DNA from: Streptomyces pinistramenti | GTDB taxonomy: Bacteria > Actinomycetota > Actinomycetes > Streptomycetales > Streptomycetaceae | Assembly: GCF_020564935.1 (NCBI RefSeq) | Contig: NZ_JAJCXB010000029.1 | Span: 20,435-84,434 of the forward strand | Length of the DNA stretch: 64,000 nucleotides | Direction of reading: 5' to 3' | In this document: one piece after another, positions 53,145 to 61,863 of the stretch | Layout of the letters: every line of letters begins with the position of its first letter | Numbering within the stretch: the first letter of the stretch is position 1 | Notes under the pieces: model-generated | Told to the model about the DNA's origin: nothing | What the model saw: only the letters and a program-made list of their open reading frames with translations | Database searches by the model: none | Translations under genes and position numbers: made by a program

Positions 53145-54359
53145 TCAGAGTTCGCCGACGTACAAGAGGCGGTCGGGAGAGTCCGTACCGGGTGAGACGA
53201 CGGCGCCGGTGGTGGCGGTGTCGGTGAGGCGACGGGCGATGTCCTGGGCCGTGGCCCGGGGGTCCTGCGCCAAGAGGAGAGCGGCCGCGCCTGCGGCATG
53301 GGGACTGGCCATGGAGGTGCCGCTGAGTGTGCGGGAGCCGCCGCCGAGCCGGGCGGAGACGATGTTGACGCCGGGCGCGTACAGCGACAGGCACGGCCCG
53401 TAGTTGCTGAATCCGGCCTGGTGGTCCTGCCGGTCGGTGGCGCCCACGGCCAGGGCCTTCTGCGCGCGGGCGGGGGAGGCGGCGCAGGCGTCCTCGGCGT
53501 CGTTGCCGGCCGAGACGACGGGGAGGACCCCGGCGTCCGCGACGGCGTTGGTGGCGGTGTCGAGCGCGGGGGATGCGGGGTCGCCGACGGACGCGTTCAG
53601 GACGGCCGGATGCTGGGCGTGGGTGGCGATCCAGTCGAGCCCGGCGAGGGTCTGGGCCGTGGTGCCGTCGCCGGTGCAGTCCAGTACGCGCACGGCGACG
53701 AGGGAAACGCCCCTCGCCACACCGTAGGTCTTCCCACCGACGGTTCCGGCGACATGAGTGCCATGAGAGTGGCAGTCCTGCCCGCCGTGGCCGTCCCCGA
53801 CGGCGTCGAACCCGACGGTGGCGCGTCCTTCGAACTCGGCGTGCCCGGTCTCGATCCCGGTGTCCAGAATGTAGGCGGTCACACCACGGCCGGTGCCCGT
53901 CACGGTGAAGCGGTCGTCGAGAGGGAGGCTGCGCTGGTCGATGCGGTCCAACCCCCAGCTGGCGGGCGCCACTTCACTTCCCGCCCCAGACTCCCTGGTG
54001 GCTACGGCGCTCCCGCCTCTGTCCGCCGGCGCGCTGTTGAGGGAGACCTGGCCGTTCTCCTCGATGGCTTCGACGGCGGGCAGCGCGCGGGCCAGCCGCA
54101 GTTGGAGTGCGGTGAGCGCGGCGGCGAACCCGTGCAGCGCGGTGCCGTAGGTGAACAGCGGTCTGACGCCCAGCTCCCGCAGCACCGCATCCGGCGAGAA
54201 TGCGGGCTTGACCGTGACGATGTACTCGCCCGCCACGGCCTGTGCCGTGTGCTCCACGATCACGCGGTCCGCGCCGGGCTCGGCCGCCGCACCCGCCCCT
54301 CCCGGCAGCGCAACCAGCAGCAGAAGAACAGCCCCTACCCCACACGTACTTACGCGCAT
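53145..54359 (-). CDS. Secreted subtilisin-family (S8) serine protease with I9 propeptide
   Basis: 404 residues. A signal peptide covers about residues 1-26 (hydrophobic VLLLLVALPGG, then AGAAA). An inhibitor-I9-type propeptide follows (EYIVTVKPAFSPDAV to AIEENGQVSLN, about 45-108). The mature catalytic triad is Asp166 in ILDTGIETGH, His199 in HSHGTHVAG and Ser349 in GTSMASPHAAG, with the oxyanion Asn in SAGND near 286. It resembles proteinase K/subtilisin-like exoproteases of Streptomyces. The start ATG at 54359 follows GGAG at 6 bases and gives a proper signal peptide; the frame stays open upstream but without homology. A hairpin follows the stop. It is not obviously part of the antibiotic cluster. 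Confidence 0.93.
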   Translation of the reverse strand: MRVSTCGVGAVLLLLVALPGGAGAAAEPGADRVIVEHTAQAVAGEYIVTVKPAFSPDAVLRELGVRPLFTYGTALHGFAAALTALQLRLARALPAVEAIEENGQVSLNSAPADRGGSAVATRESGAGSEVAPASWGLDRIDQRSLPLDDRFTVTGTGRGVTAYILDTGIETGHAEFEGRATVGFDAVGDGHGGQDCHSHGTHVAGTVGGKTYGVARGVSLVAVRVLDCTGDGTTAQTLAGLDWIATHAQHPAVLNASVGDPASPALDTATNAVADAGVLPVVSAGNDAEDACAASPARAQKALAVGATDRQDHQAGFSNYGPCLSLYAPGVNIVSARLGGGSRTLSGTSMASPHAAGAAALLLAQDPRATAQDIARRLTDTATTGAVVSPGTDSPDRLLYVGEL

Positions 54360-55067
54360 ACAGACTCCATCGCAGAAGAGGAACGGGCACGCAAAGACCG
54401 GCCGTGGCGTGCCGCACCCTCCCTTTCGGCCGGCCACCGGACCGACTTGAGCAGCGAGGCGCCCGTGCTGCCCCCTCGACGCGGCATCCGCCCCGCCAAG
54501 GAGCCGGCCCTGCCACGGGGCCGACTCCTTGATGCCGGCTTCGTCGAAGCTCCCCAAGCGGCCCCGCAACGAGCCTGAGGTCCTTGCCCGTGCCAGCCCT
54601 GTTCGGCAGGGGTGTACGGCATCCCGTGTGCTCCTCGGGCCTTGGGTACAGCCCTCAGCTTCTGGCCAGCGGGGGTGCCCCTGTTCCACCGGTCGGCGGC
54701 CTGGAGGCAGCGTTTCAGGGTTCCTGAAGGTTGATCGGTCCGACGGAGCAGTTGTTGCCGGCCCGGTGAACATGGGCCGGCAACCGCGCGAGACGCTCGC
54801 TGCCGGTGAAGCCGTGGCTCCTTTGAAGCGAGGCCCGTGCTGTCCGATGGTGAGGATCAGTGGGGGGACAGGTCGGCCGCAGGGCGTGCAGAGAGGAGGA
54901 GGTCCTCGTAGGTGTGGTGGCGGCGGGTGGTGGTGCAGCAGTCCGGCCGCACGAATGTGCTCGCCGGTGTCAACGAGGGCGCGGGCGAGGGTGTCCTGGT
55001 CGTACCGGCTCTGTCAGAAGTCTCTGCCCCAGTTCCGCCGGGCTCTGATGACTTCCGAACTCGTCGT
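54360..55067. other. Intergenic region with one degenerate fragment
   Basis: About 700 bases without an intact gene. On the minus strand near 54857-55000 two frames together give a protein-like end (TLARALVDTGEHIRAAGLL in one frame, TYEDLLLSARPAADLSPH before TGA in another), which suggests a frameshifted gene remnant. Plus-strand open frames here are low-information. The protease promoter should lie in 54370-54500, but I see no clear -10/-35 pair. Confidence 0.35.
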
Positions 55068-55415
55068 TCAGGATGTTCTGGACGCATTCGACGAGCTTCG
55101 CGGCAGCGAGATCGCGCTTGTCTCTGCGGGGGCTGAGGACATGCACCGCACCGCTCGGAGGATCAGTGGGCTGTGCAGGATCATGACCTTGTCCTGGCGG
55201 TGACGGTAGATGACGGAGATTCCACGCCCGCCGGTCTGCTCGGGCCGCGGCTCGACCACGTACGACTCCGAACCCGGGTCGGCATCGGGCAGACCGCGCC
55301 CCTGCTTCGGGTCTTCTTCGAGGGATCGGCAGACGGTCTCGACGGCTACGCGCTCGGCCTGCGTCAGTTCTGTCCGGATCTTCTCGGCGGCGTCGCTGTA
55401 GAAGGCGTGGCTCAC
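55068..55415 (-). CDS. Small ParE/RelE-like protein, possible toxin
   Basis: 115 residues from a GTG at 55415. An N-terminal helical part (HAFYSDAAEKIRTELTQAE) is followed by a beta part with SYVVEPRPEQ and ISVIYRHRQDKVMIL. The order, helices and then a beta sheet with a late Arg/His-rich strand, resembles RelE/ParE toxins, but the match is by shape rather than a firm signature. The frame stays open upstream to a TTG at 55475. A remnant frame just upstream could be its antitoxin partner. It could equally be an unrelated hypothetical protein. Confidence 0.4.
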   Translation of the reverse strand: MSHAFYSDAAEKIRTELTQAERVAVETVCRSLEEDPKQGRGLPDADPGSESYVVEPRPEQTGGRGISVIYRHRQDKVMILHSPLILRAVRCMSSAPAETSAISLPRSSSNASRTS

Positions 55416-55419
55416 CGGG

Positions 55420-55620
55420 CGTTCGTTCCAGCTTGCGCTGTAGTCCGGCGGTGACGTCGCTGGGCGGCCTCGCAAGGGCGGCCGATCCCTGCGAGTCGAA
55501 TCTCAGCAGCACGCGGTGCCGGTACGCCTGGGTGATTTCCCTGACCTTGGTCAGGTCGTCCAGGTCGGCCGCGTCCAGCTCTGCTTCGAACTCCTGGCGG
55601 TCACCTGGAAATCCCCAGGT
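55420..55620 (-). pseudogene. Likely partner or remnant upstream of the ParE/RelE-like gene
   Basis: In the minus strand one frame reads RQEFEAELDAADLDDLTKV, then EITQAYRHRVLLRFDSQG, which looks like a real helical small protein. No ATG/GTG start with a ribosome site precedes this part, and the frame runs past the expected end into the ParE/RelE-like gene in the wrong register. A one-base shift would let it end at the GTGA that starts the downstream gene. It is probably a frameshifted or decayed antitoxin-like gene. Confidence 0.3.
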
Positions 55621-55867
55621 GCTTGGTATTCAAGGGCACCGGGTGGGCCGGGGCGTAGAAGAAGCCACGGAAGCGTGACAGCGTCTCCAATACCTCCTGC
55701 GGGGCACCCTGTTGCAACGCACTCGTCTCCACATCCTCGGTCTGATCATGTGCCTCCTGACCGGAGCGCACGATCAGGCCGAGGCCCCTTCCGAGTCCGG
55801 CGATACGCGACAAGCCCAGCCCCCGGGGCAACTCAACGTGCGTCCACTCGGTTGCGTGGTCCTGGAC

Positions 55868-56037
55868 GAATTCGGCGAAGGAGCGGGGTGGGCGGACGGT
55901 CAGGGCCGGTGTCGTGAGGGCCCTGTTCCTCAGTGGGAGCCCGGAGCAGCCGGGGAGCGTCCCGGCGCTGCGGCTCGCCGGTGCCCGGATCGGCGGCGTT
56001 CTCGATCTCGGCAGGGCCGAGCAGGAACATCCGGCTC
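55868..56037 (+). pseudogene. N-terminal remnant of a Streptomyces membrane-associated oxidoreductase-like gene
   Basis: The plus strand shows GGRTVRAGVVRALFLSG, then VPALRLAGARIGGVLDL, which follows the N-terminal region of large pentapeptide-like proteins often annotated as oxidoreductases in Streptomyces (typically RTVRAEVLRALLL...VRALRLTGARI). The preceding segment EFGEGAGWAD sits in another frame, implying a frameshift. The rest of the gene is absent, cut off where the helicase gene begins. Family naming is from memory and moderate. Confidence 0.35.
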
Positions 56038-57453
56038 TCAGCCGCCGCGGCGCACCCGGGCCGCCTTGCGGGCCTCGGCGAGTTTACGGGCCTCGCCGGC
56101 CTTGCGGGACTTGCCGCCGGTGCCGCGGGAGGTGTCCTTGCTGGTGCCCAGGCCGCGGAAGGGGACATTGGTGTTCTTGGCCCGGGGTGCGGCGGGACCA
56201 CCGTCGAGCGGGGTGCCGGAGGGGGCCTTGGCCCCGGTGATCCGGCTCAGCTCCGCCTCGCCCGAGCGCACCCTGGTGGTCGTCGGCTCGATGCCGGCCT
56301 CGGCCATCAGGCGGCTCATCTCGCTGCGCTGGTGCGAGAGGACCAGCGTGACGACGCGGCCGGACTCACCGGCCCGGGCGGTGCGGCCCGCGCGGTGCAC
56401 ATAGTCCTTGGGGTCGGTGGGCGGGTCGATGTTGACCACAAGATCGAGGTCGTCGACGTGCAGGCCACGGGCCGCGACATTGGTCGCCACCAGGACGGTG
56501 ATCTGTCCGTTCTTGAACTGCGCAAGGGTCCGGGTGCGCTGCGGCTGGGACTTCCCGCTGTGCAGGGCCGCGGCATGCACCCCGCTGGCCCGCAGGTGCC
56601 GGGTGAGCTGGTCGACCGCGTGCTTGGTATCCAGGAACAGCAGTACGCGGCCGTCGCGGGCGGCGATCTCCGTGGCGACGGCATACCGGTCGGGGCCATG
56701 GACGACCAGCACGTGGTGGTCCATGGTCGTGACCGCGCCCGCGGACGGGTCGACCGAGTGGACGACGGGGTCATGGAGGTAGCGCTGGACCAGGTGATCG
56801 ACGCCGCGGTCCAGGGTGGCGGAGAACAGCATCCGCTGGCCGTCGCGGTGCACCTGGTCGAGCGCCTCGGTGACTTGTGGCAAGAAGCCCATGTCGCACA
56901 TCTGGTCAGCCTCGTCGAGGACGGTGATCCGTACCCGTCCCAGGCGACAGGCCCTGCGCTCGATGAGGTCGTGCAGGCGGCCGGGGGTGGCGACGACGAC
57001 CTCGGCCCCGTCGCGCAGCGCAGCGGCCTGCCGGCCGATCGACATGCCGCCGACGACCGCGGCCATCCGCAGCCGGAGCGCGTCGGCATACGGCGCGAGT
57101 GCTTCGGTGACCTGTTGGGCCAGCTCCCGGGTAGGCACCAGGATCAGGGCGAGGGGCTGCTTCGGTTCCGCGCGCCGCCCGGCCGTCCGTGCGAGCAGCG
57201 GCAGGCCGAAGGCGAGCGTCTTACCCGATCCGGTGCGCCCGCGCCCCAGGACGTCGCGTCCCGCGATGGCGTTGGGCAGTGTGGCTGCCTGGATCGGGAA
57301 GGGCTCACGCACGCCGAGCGCGGTGAGTGTGCGCAGCACCTCGGCCGGCAGTTCCAGGTCGGCGAAGGAGGCGACCGGGGGCACCGTCGGGGTAAGGGTC
57401 ACTGGCCGGGCGAGGTCGTCGTGCGAGGTGCCGGGGCGGTCCGGGTGGTTCAT
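56038..57453 (-). CDS. DEAD-box ATP-dependent RNA helicase
   Basis: 471 residues. The Q motif region (FADLELPAEVLRTL, EPFPIQAATLP) is followed by motif I GRTGSGKT near 72, Ia PTRELA, Ib TPGRL, motif II DEAD in VLDEADQM near 185, III SAT, then V ATNVAARGLHVDD and VI HRAGRTARAG in the second RecA domain. The C-terminal ~80 residues are basic and rich in Lys/Arg/Ala, as in RNA-chaperone helicases of the RhlE/DeaD type. It unwinds short RNA duplexes, commonly in cold adaptation or ribosome assembly. It is monocistronic by context. The first ~25 residues are poorly conserved. Confidence 0.95.
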   Translation of the reverse strand: MNHPDRPGTSHDDLARPVTLTPTVPPVASFADLELPAEVLRTLTALGVREPFPIQAATLPNAIAGRDVLGRGRTGSGKTLAFGLPLLARTAGRRAEPKQPLALILVPTRELAQQVTEALAPYADALRLRMAAVVGGMSIGRQAAALRDGAEVVVATPGRLHDLIERRACRLGRVRITVLDEADQMCDMGFLPQVTEALDQVHRDGQRMLFSATLDRGVDHLVQRYLHDPVVHSVDPSAGAVTTMDHHVLVVHGPDRYAVATEIAARDGRVLLFLDTKHAVDQLTRHLRASGVHAAALHSGKSQPQRTRTLAQFKNGQITVLVATNVAARGLHVDDLDLVVNIDPPTDPKDYVHRAGRTARAGESGRVVTLVLSHQRSEMSRLMAEAGIEPTTTRVRSGEAELSRITGAKAPSGTPLDGGPAAPRAKNTNVPFRGLGTSKDTSRGTGGKSRKAGEARKLAEARKAARVRRGG

Positions 57454-58478
57454 GAAGAGCCTTCCGCATGGGGAACGTACCGAGGAAGGCCCGGCAGGAA
57501 ATGAGCAGCCGACGAACAGTGGGAACCGGCAGGCCAGAATTGCCAGCCGTCACGGCCGTCCAAACGTTTGAGGCTAACACAAGGTGACAGTGCGCCCGGC
57601 TCTGTGGTGCTGACCGACCTGCCGCTGGGGCCCAGGCCCGTCCGCATCCGCCAGCCCGGAATCCCGCTCACCGCCGAGGAGATCAACCTGCGCGAACGGC
57701 TCCCGGCCCCGCCCGAACGCCGAGATGAGGTAGGGCCTTCCCCGCGTGCTACCGGCTGATGCCGGGCACGTGGCGCCCGTCGTGCACGGAGCCAGGGAAG
57801 CAATCAAGCGCGGCCGAAGCCCGCCCGGGAGCGTGCGTTACCCACAGTGGCTCAAGGCATCATCCGCCTCGCCACCTGCTGGGATCCTGGAGGAAACTCG
57901 CACAATGCCGTCGCCCATGAAGATCGCAGACATCCGGGATATGACCTACGCGGAGCTTGAGCGCTGGTGGGAAGTAGACCCTGGTGGTCGGCGGCCGACG
58001 GCAACACTCAACCTTCCCCTCGCGCCTCCTCTACGGCCGCTGTGGCCCGCGTGCGGGTCGGTGTCGTCCCGCACACAGGCAGAGAGCACACCAGGTCTTC
58101 CCACGGGTACAGGGGAGGCGGAGAGCGAGGGGACCGGGAGGACTGCGCCGTCGACGATGGCCCGCGGGGCTGCGGTCGGGGGCCGGCCCTGCTTGATGTG
58201 GTCGACGACGAGCGCGATGGCGTCGCACATGCGCTGCGCCAGCGGCTCGTTGCCCGTGGCCGGTGTGGTACCAGTGGATGCCGCAGTGAACGTCGCGGTG
58301 GAACGTACGCAGGTACTCGACCGGTTGAGAGTCGGCGAGGGTCCGTCCGGAGCCACGCGGCGAGTTCAGGCAGGTCCGGATTCCCGCGCCCGGGTGGATG
58401 GCACCCTGGCCTGCCACCGCCCCTGGTGAACCACTGAACGAATACACACGACCACGATCGGACATCAGGGAAGTGGTG
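57454..58478. other. Intergenic region with weak fragments
   Basis: About 1 kb between the divergent helicase and SRPBCC-like genes. The 57454-57600 part is the helicase leader and has lower GC just upstream (57560-57600). On the plus strand 57600-57720 encodes PVRIRQPGIPLTAEEINLRERL, which looks like a protein fragment, and 57905-57985 encodes KIADIRDMTYAELERWWEVDP, possibly an N-terminus that soon degenerates. On the minus strand 58180-58360 contains PVEYLRTFHRDVHCGIHWYHT and, in another frame, CDAIALVVDHIKQGRPP, suggesting a frameshifted gene. None can be named. Confidence 0.3.
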
Positions 58479-58928
58479 ATGGAGATTGCTTCGTTGCCGT
58501 ACGTCGATGAGCACACGACGGTCGTTGCGGCGGGGACCGATGACATCTGGCGCGGCCTGAGCGAAACGCTGGACCGGTCCTTCTCAGGTCCTGGTATGGC
58601 CGTCTACGCGAGACTCGTTGGGTCCATCCATTGCACAGTGTCCGGGCCACGGCCCCTTGCCGAGGGCTCAACGCTCCCCGGGTTCCGGGTAGTCGCCGCG
58701 GTCCAGGGACGTGAGCTGGTGCTCGAAGGGCGCCATTATTTCTCGTCCTACGCCCTGATCTTTCGCCTCGACCACGTCAATCCAGGATGTTCACGGCTGA
58801 GCGCCGAAAGCCGAGCCGCCTTCCCGGGCCTGGCCGGCGGCCTCTACCGAAGACTCGTCATCGGAACCGGCGGGCATACGGTCGGCATGCGGCGCCTCCT
58901 CTCCGCCATCCGCCGCCGATGCGAGTAG
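58479..58928 (+). CDS. Small SRPBCC/START-like hypothetical protein
   Basis: 149 residues. The N-terminal VDEHTTVVAAGTDDIWRGLSETLDRSF has the usual opening beta strand and helix of polyketide-cyclase/START-like proteins. Later strands GFRVVAAVQGRELVLEGRHYF and YALIFRLDH fit the same fold, and a final helix follows. Such proteins bind small hydrophobic ligands; nothing more specific can be said. The start ATG at 58479 lies about 8 bases after AGGGA; the frame is open upstream but without sense. It appears isolated and convergent with a glycosidase fragment. Confidence 0.7.
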   Translation: MEIASLPYVDEHTTVVAAGTDDIWRGLSETLDRSFSGPGMAVYARLVGSIHCTVSGPRPLAEGSTLPGFRVVAAVQGRELVLEGRHYFSSYALIFRLDHVNPGCSRLSAESRAAFPGLAGGLYRRLVIGTGGHTVGMRRLLSAIRRRCE

Positions 58929-59065
58929 TGCGCATGGAGCCACTGGCCGGCCCCGCAGACGAGCTGTACCCGTGGTCGATGGCGGTTCTCTCCCCATTCG
59001 TGGGCGGGACTGGGTCACCGCCTTCGTTCGCCATGAGGAGCATGGCCGTCGGGTGACGCCGTCCG

Positions 59066-59316
59066 TCACTCGCGCCGGTCGAGCAGGATGACGGCTGCGG
59101 AGTAGGGGGCGAGGAATGCCGGGGCCGGACCGTCCTGGGTGGTGGGGGCGGTGTCGCCCCGCTCCCAGCTCAGCGTGCGGTCGGTGTGGTAGCCGGGAGG
59201 AAGGGAGAGGCGGAAGGCTTGCGTCTGCTCCGGGGCCTTGTTGACCACGACGGCAACGAGAACCTCATCACCGAGACCTGGCACAGCCTTTTCGGACAGG
59301 CGGAGAAAAGGTCGGC
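59066..59316 (-). pseudogene. C-terminal remnant of a glycoside hydrolase
   Basis: The last ~80 residues read VLVAVVVNKAPEQTQAFRLSL, PPGYHTDRTLSWERGD and AFLAPYSAAVILLDRRE before TGA. This is typical of the all-beta C-terminal domain of GH13-type and related glycosidases. Upstream of about 59316 the frame loses sense and no catalytic domain is present, so this is a 5'-truncated gene. Exact family uncertain. Confidence 0.5.
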
Positions 59317-59573
59317 ATGACCGCGCTGACGAGCCTGCGCCTCGGGAAATTCCGTGAAACGGCGTCCGACCGACAATGGATTGCCTCGTAGCGCTCGGCC
59401 GGCCCCACGTCGCGTGGAGAAGCACGCGGCCACGTCGGGCACGACCGAGCACCCGACGCGGCGACATGGCCGAGAACTGCGGCCCCTCCGTGCCCGAGCT
59501 GGTCCCTCGCCTCCTGCCTGGCTGGTGGCGAGGCACAGCGGCAGGCCGTCACGCGTGATGCCGCCGGCCGGTT

Positions 59574-61064
59574 CTACGTGAGATCGAAGGGGGTGGGAGG
59601 GCGGCCCTTCCAGATCTGGCGGGAGGTTTGCTCGGGGTATGGCAGGGTCTTCGGTTCGGCGGCCAGGACGCGGGTGAGCTGCTGGTCGGGGTGGTAGGCG
59701 GCCCATCCGGGGTCACCGGTGGTGGCGAACCGGACCCACGCCTGCTGGAGTTCCCTCGACACCACGACGGCCTCGGGAACGGGCTGGTCGCCGAGGAGTT
59801 GCTTGCCGGTGGGGCTGTCCATCGTGCCGAACGCCAGGGGGACGTCGAGGCTGTGGCAGGCGCCCAGGACCCCTCCGAGTGCCGGGGAGGCGAGGTGCAG
59901 CTCGAAAAGGAACGAGCTGCCGCCGGCTGCGGCGTTCGCCTCGGCCAGCAGTAGCGACGGCATCCGGAAGGTGCTGTCGGAGTACACCGTTTCCAGCAGC
60001 TCTTCCGGGGTGGCCCGCGGGTGGGCGGCACGGTAGGCGTCCGGACCGTCCGGTGCCGGGGCGAACAGGTCCAGGGCCGTGCGGGCGTCCTGGTCGGTGA
60101 ACGTGCCGAACCGTCCGGCCATGACGCTGAACAGCCGGAATTCATCGCGGGTATGGCCGACGAGGAGGTCGATTCCGCTCGCGCGGCCACTGGTCAGTGC
60201 GGTCCAGGGCGTTTCGGAGAGGACATCGCCGTCGACCACGGGGCAGACGGCGATGCCGACCTGGGCGAGCCGCCCCCAACGCTGCCGGTAGTGAGGGAGG
60301 TCGACGCACAGGGAGGTGACCTCTTCGGCCAGGCGTTGGGGGGCGACCTCGGCGAGGGCCGCGACGGTGGGCGTCGTGCCGAGCCGGTCCGCGAGCACGG
60401 TGGCGACCCGCTCTGCCAGCGCGCGGGTGCTGTGGAAGCCCGGCACCGAGTGGGTGATGGCCCGTCGGAACAGGCCGCGCACCGGCTTCATCGTCAGCAA
60501 GGCGGCGATCGAGCCCGCGCCGGCGGACTGTCCGGCCACAGTGACCAGGTCGGGGTCTCCTCCGAAGGAGGCGATGTTCCGCCGTACCCAGTGCAACGCC
60601 GCGATCTGGTCAAGGAAGCCGCGGTTGGACGGGGCGCCTTCGAGAAGGGCGAACCCCTCCGCGCCCACCCGGTAGTTGATGCTCACCACGACGAGCCCCG
60701 CCCCGGCCAGTGCCGTCGGGTCGTACATCGGGTCGCTCGATGCCGCCGCCATGTAGCCGCCGCCGGGGATCCACACCAGCACCGGAAGCCCCGCCGCGCC
60801 CGGATCCGGAGTGCAGACGTTGAGTGTCAGCCAATCCGTGCCCTCCACCGAACTCGCATGAACCGGCACGGACTGCGGTACCACGGGGCCGAACTCCGCC
60901 GTCTGCCGTGTCCCTTCCCAGGGCCGAGGCGGGGCGGGTGCGGCGAAGCGGAGCGTGCCCACTGGTGGTTGGGCGTAGGGGATGCCGCGGAACACCGCGT
61001 GCCCCCGTCGCCGGCGCCCCTCGACCACACCCTCCGCCGTACACACCCGTGGCTGTTCAGGCAT
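59574..61064 (-). CDS. Type-B carboxylesterase (alpha/beta hydrolase)
   Basis: 496 residues. Family blocks in order: FRGIPYAQPPVGTLRFAAP near 25, LTLNVCTPDP near 80, the oxyanion WIPGGGYMAA near 95, the nucleophile elbow GQSAGAGSIAALL near 180 and the catalytic His in GACHSLDVPLAFG near 405. No signal peptide is visible, so it is probably cytoplasmic. It hydrolyses esters of unknown nature. The start ATG at 61064 gives the expected N-terminus (PRVCTAEGVVEGRR). It stands alone, with a fragment downstream and a long gap upstream. Length matches the family. No clear link to the antibiotic cluster. Confidence 0.92.
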   Translation of the reverse strand: MPEQPRVCTAEGVVEGRRRRGHAVFRGIPYAQPPVGTLRFAAPAPPRPWEGTRQTAEFGPVVPQSVPVHASSVEGTDWLTLNVCTPDPGAAGLPVLVWIPGGGYMAAASSDPMYDPTALAGAGLVVVSINYRVGAEGFALLEGAPSNRGFLDQIAALHWVRRNIASFGGDPDLVTVAGQSAGAGSIAALLTMKPVRGLFRRAITHSVPGFHSTRALAERVATVLADRLGTTPTVAALAEVAPQRLAEEVTSLCVDLPHYRQRWGRLAQVGIAVCPVVDGDVLSETPWTALTSGRASGIDLLVGHTRDEFRLFSVMAGRFGTFTDQDARTALDLFAPAPDGPDAYRAAHPRATPEELLETVYSDSTFRMPSLLLAEANAAAGGSSFLFELHLASPALGGVLGACHSLDVPLAFGTMDSPTGKQLLGDQPVPEAVVVSRELQQAWVRFATTGDPGWAAYHPDQQLTRVLAAEPKTLPYPEQTSRQIWKGRPPTPFDLT

Positions 61065-61782
61065 GTCATTTCCTTCCCCTCAGCAGACATCGGCAGACTT
61101 TTCGGCGGCGGCCAGATCCTCGACCGCCGCCACCTTCAGAGAACAGCAACCATCGCTCCTGTCCCCCGGCCCAGAGCTGGCCGCCCACCAGGATCAGCCA
61201 CGCCGTCCGGTCTGAGCCGTCGCGTTCCGAGCCTGCCCACCACAGACTCGTACAGACTCATGCCGCCCGCGAGCCAGGACTTCAGGCCCAGGTTTCTCGC
61301 ACGCGCGAGCACACACCTGCGATGCGACCGACGCCCAACTCTCTGATGCTGGACCGGCGGGCAGTGGCCGGTCTCCTCGCCGACCGTGTTGATGGCGGCG
61401 GCGGGGCGGGCATTGCGGAGTGTGGCGTGCAACACGTGCTTCCCGTTCTCTCCACGTAGTTTCCGGGTTCGGGAGAACAGGACTGCCGAGCGCCGCTGAT
61501 GGTCTATCGCTGTACGACGAACGCCCCCTGCTCACGCCCGAGATGAGCCGTCGAGCCGTCGGGCGCTTGAGGAAGTGGTGGCGGGAACGGGCCCCGGAAT
61601 GCCTCCCGTTCCGGGGCCCGCGGTGCGTCCGGAAGAGGGTAACTGCCCGCGTCCGTGCCGTAATGGGGACGGCTGCCCGTTCCGGGACCGTCCGGGGCGT
61701 CGTGGCGGGAGCCGGATCTCCAACTCGTCGGTAGGGTCCGGATACACTCCCCTGCCATGTGTGAATGGAAAGTGGAGAACGG
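61065..61782. other. Intergenic region
   Basis: About 700 bases between the esterase and MatB-like genes, which are divergent. The minus strand 61136-61330 has a short protein-like stretch (GLKSWLAGGMSLYESVVGRLG) without an identifiable family. The region includes the hairpin described separately. No RNA gene recognised. Confidence 0.35.
61588..61620. terminator. Strong GC-rich hairpin upstream of the MatB-like gene
   Basis: A 12-bp inverted repeat, CGGGCCCCGGAA and TTCCGGGGCCCG, encloses a 9-base loop. It lies about 165 bases before the MatB-like leader. No T-run follows. It may terminate or insulate transcription; as no gene ends nearby, a regulatory or remnant role is also possible. Confidence 0.45.
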
Positions 61783-61830
61783 GTGGCGAATACGGTCGCC
61801 GCGGACAGACCGGAACAGACCGGATGGTGA
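61783..61830 (+). CDS. Possible 15-residue leader ORF before the MatB-like gene
   Basis: A GTG at 61783 with GGAG about 7 bases upstream opens a frame of 15 codons ending TGG TGA. It is in the same frame as the MatB-like gene, 33 bases ahead of its ATG. It could be a leader peptide, or the true N-terminus interrupted by a stop. The downstream ATG at 61864 has no clear ribosome site of its own, which favours a functional link. Confidence 0.3.
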   Translation: MANTVAADRPEQTGW

Positions 61831-61863
61831 CCGCAGACCGGACACCAGCGCAGTCCGCTCCTG

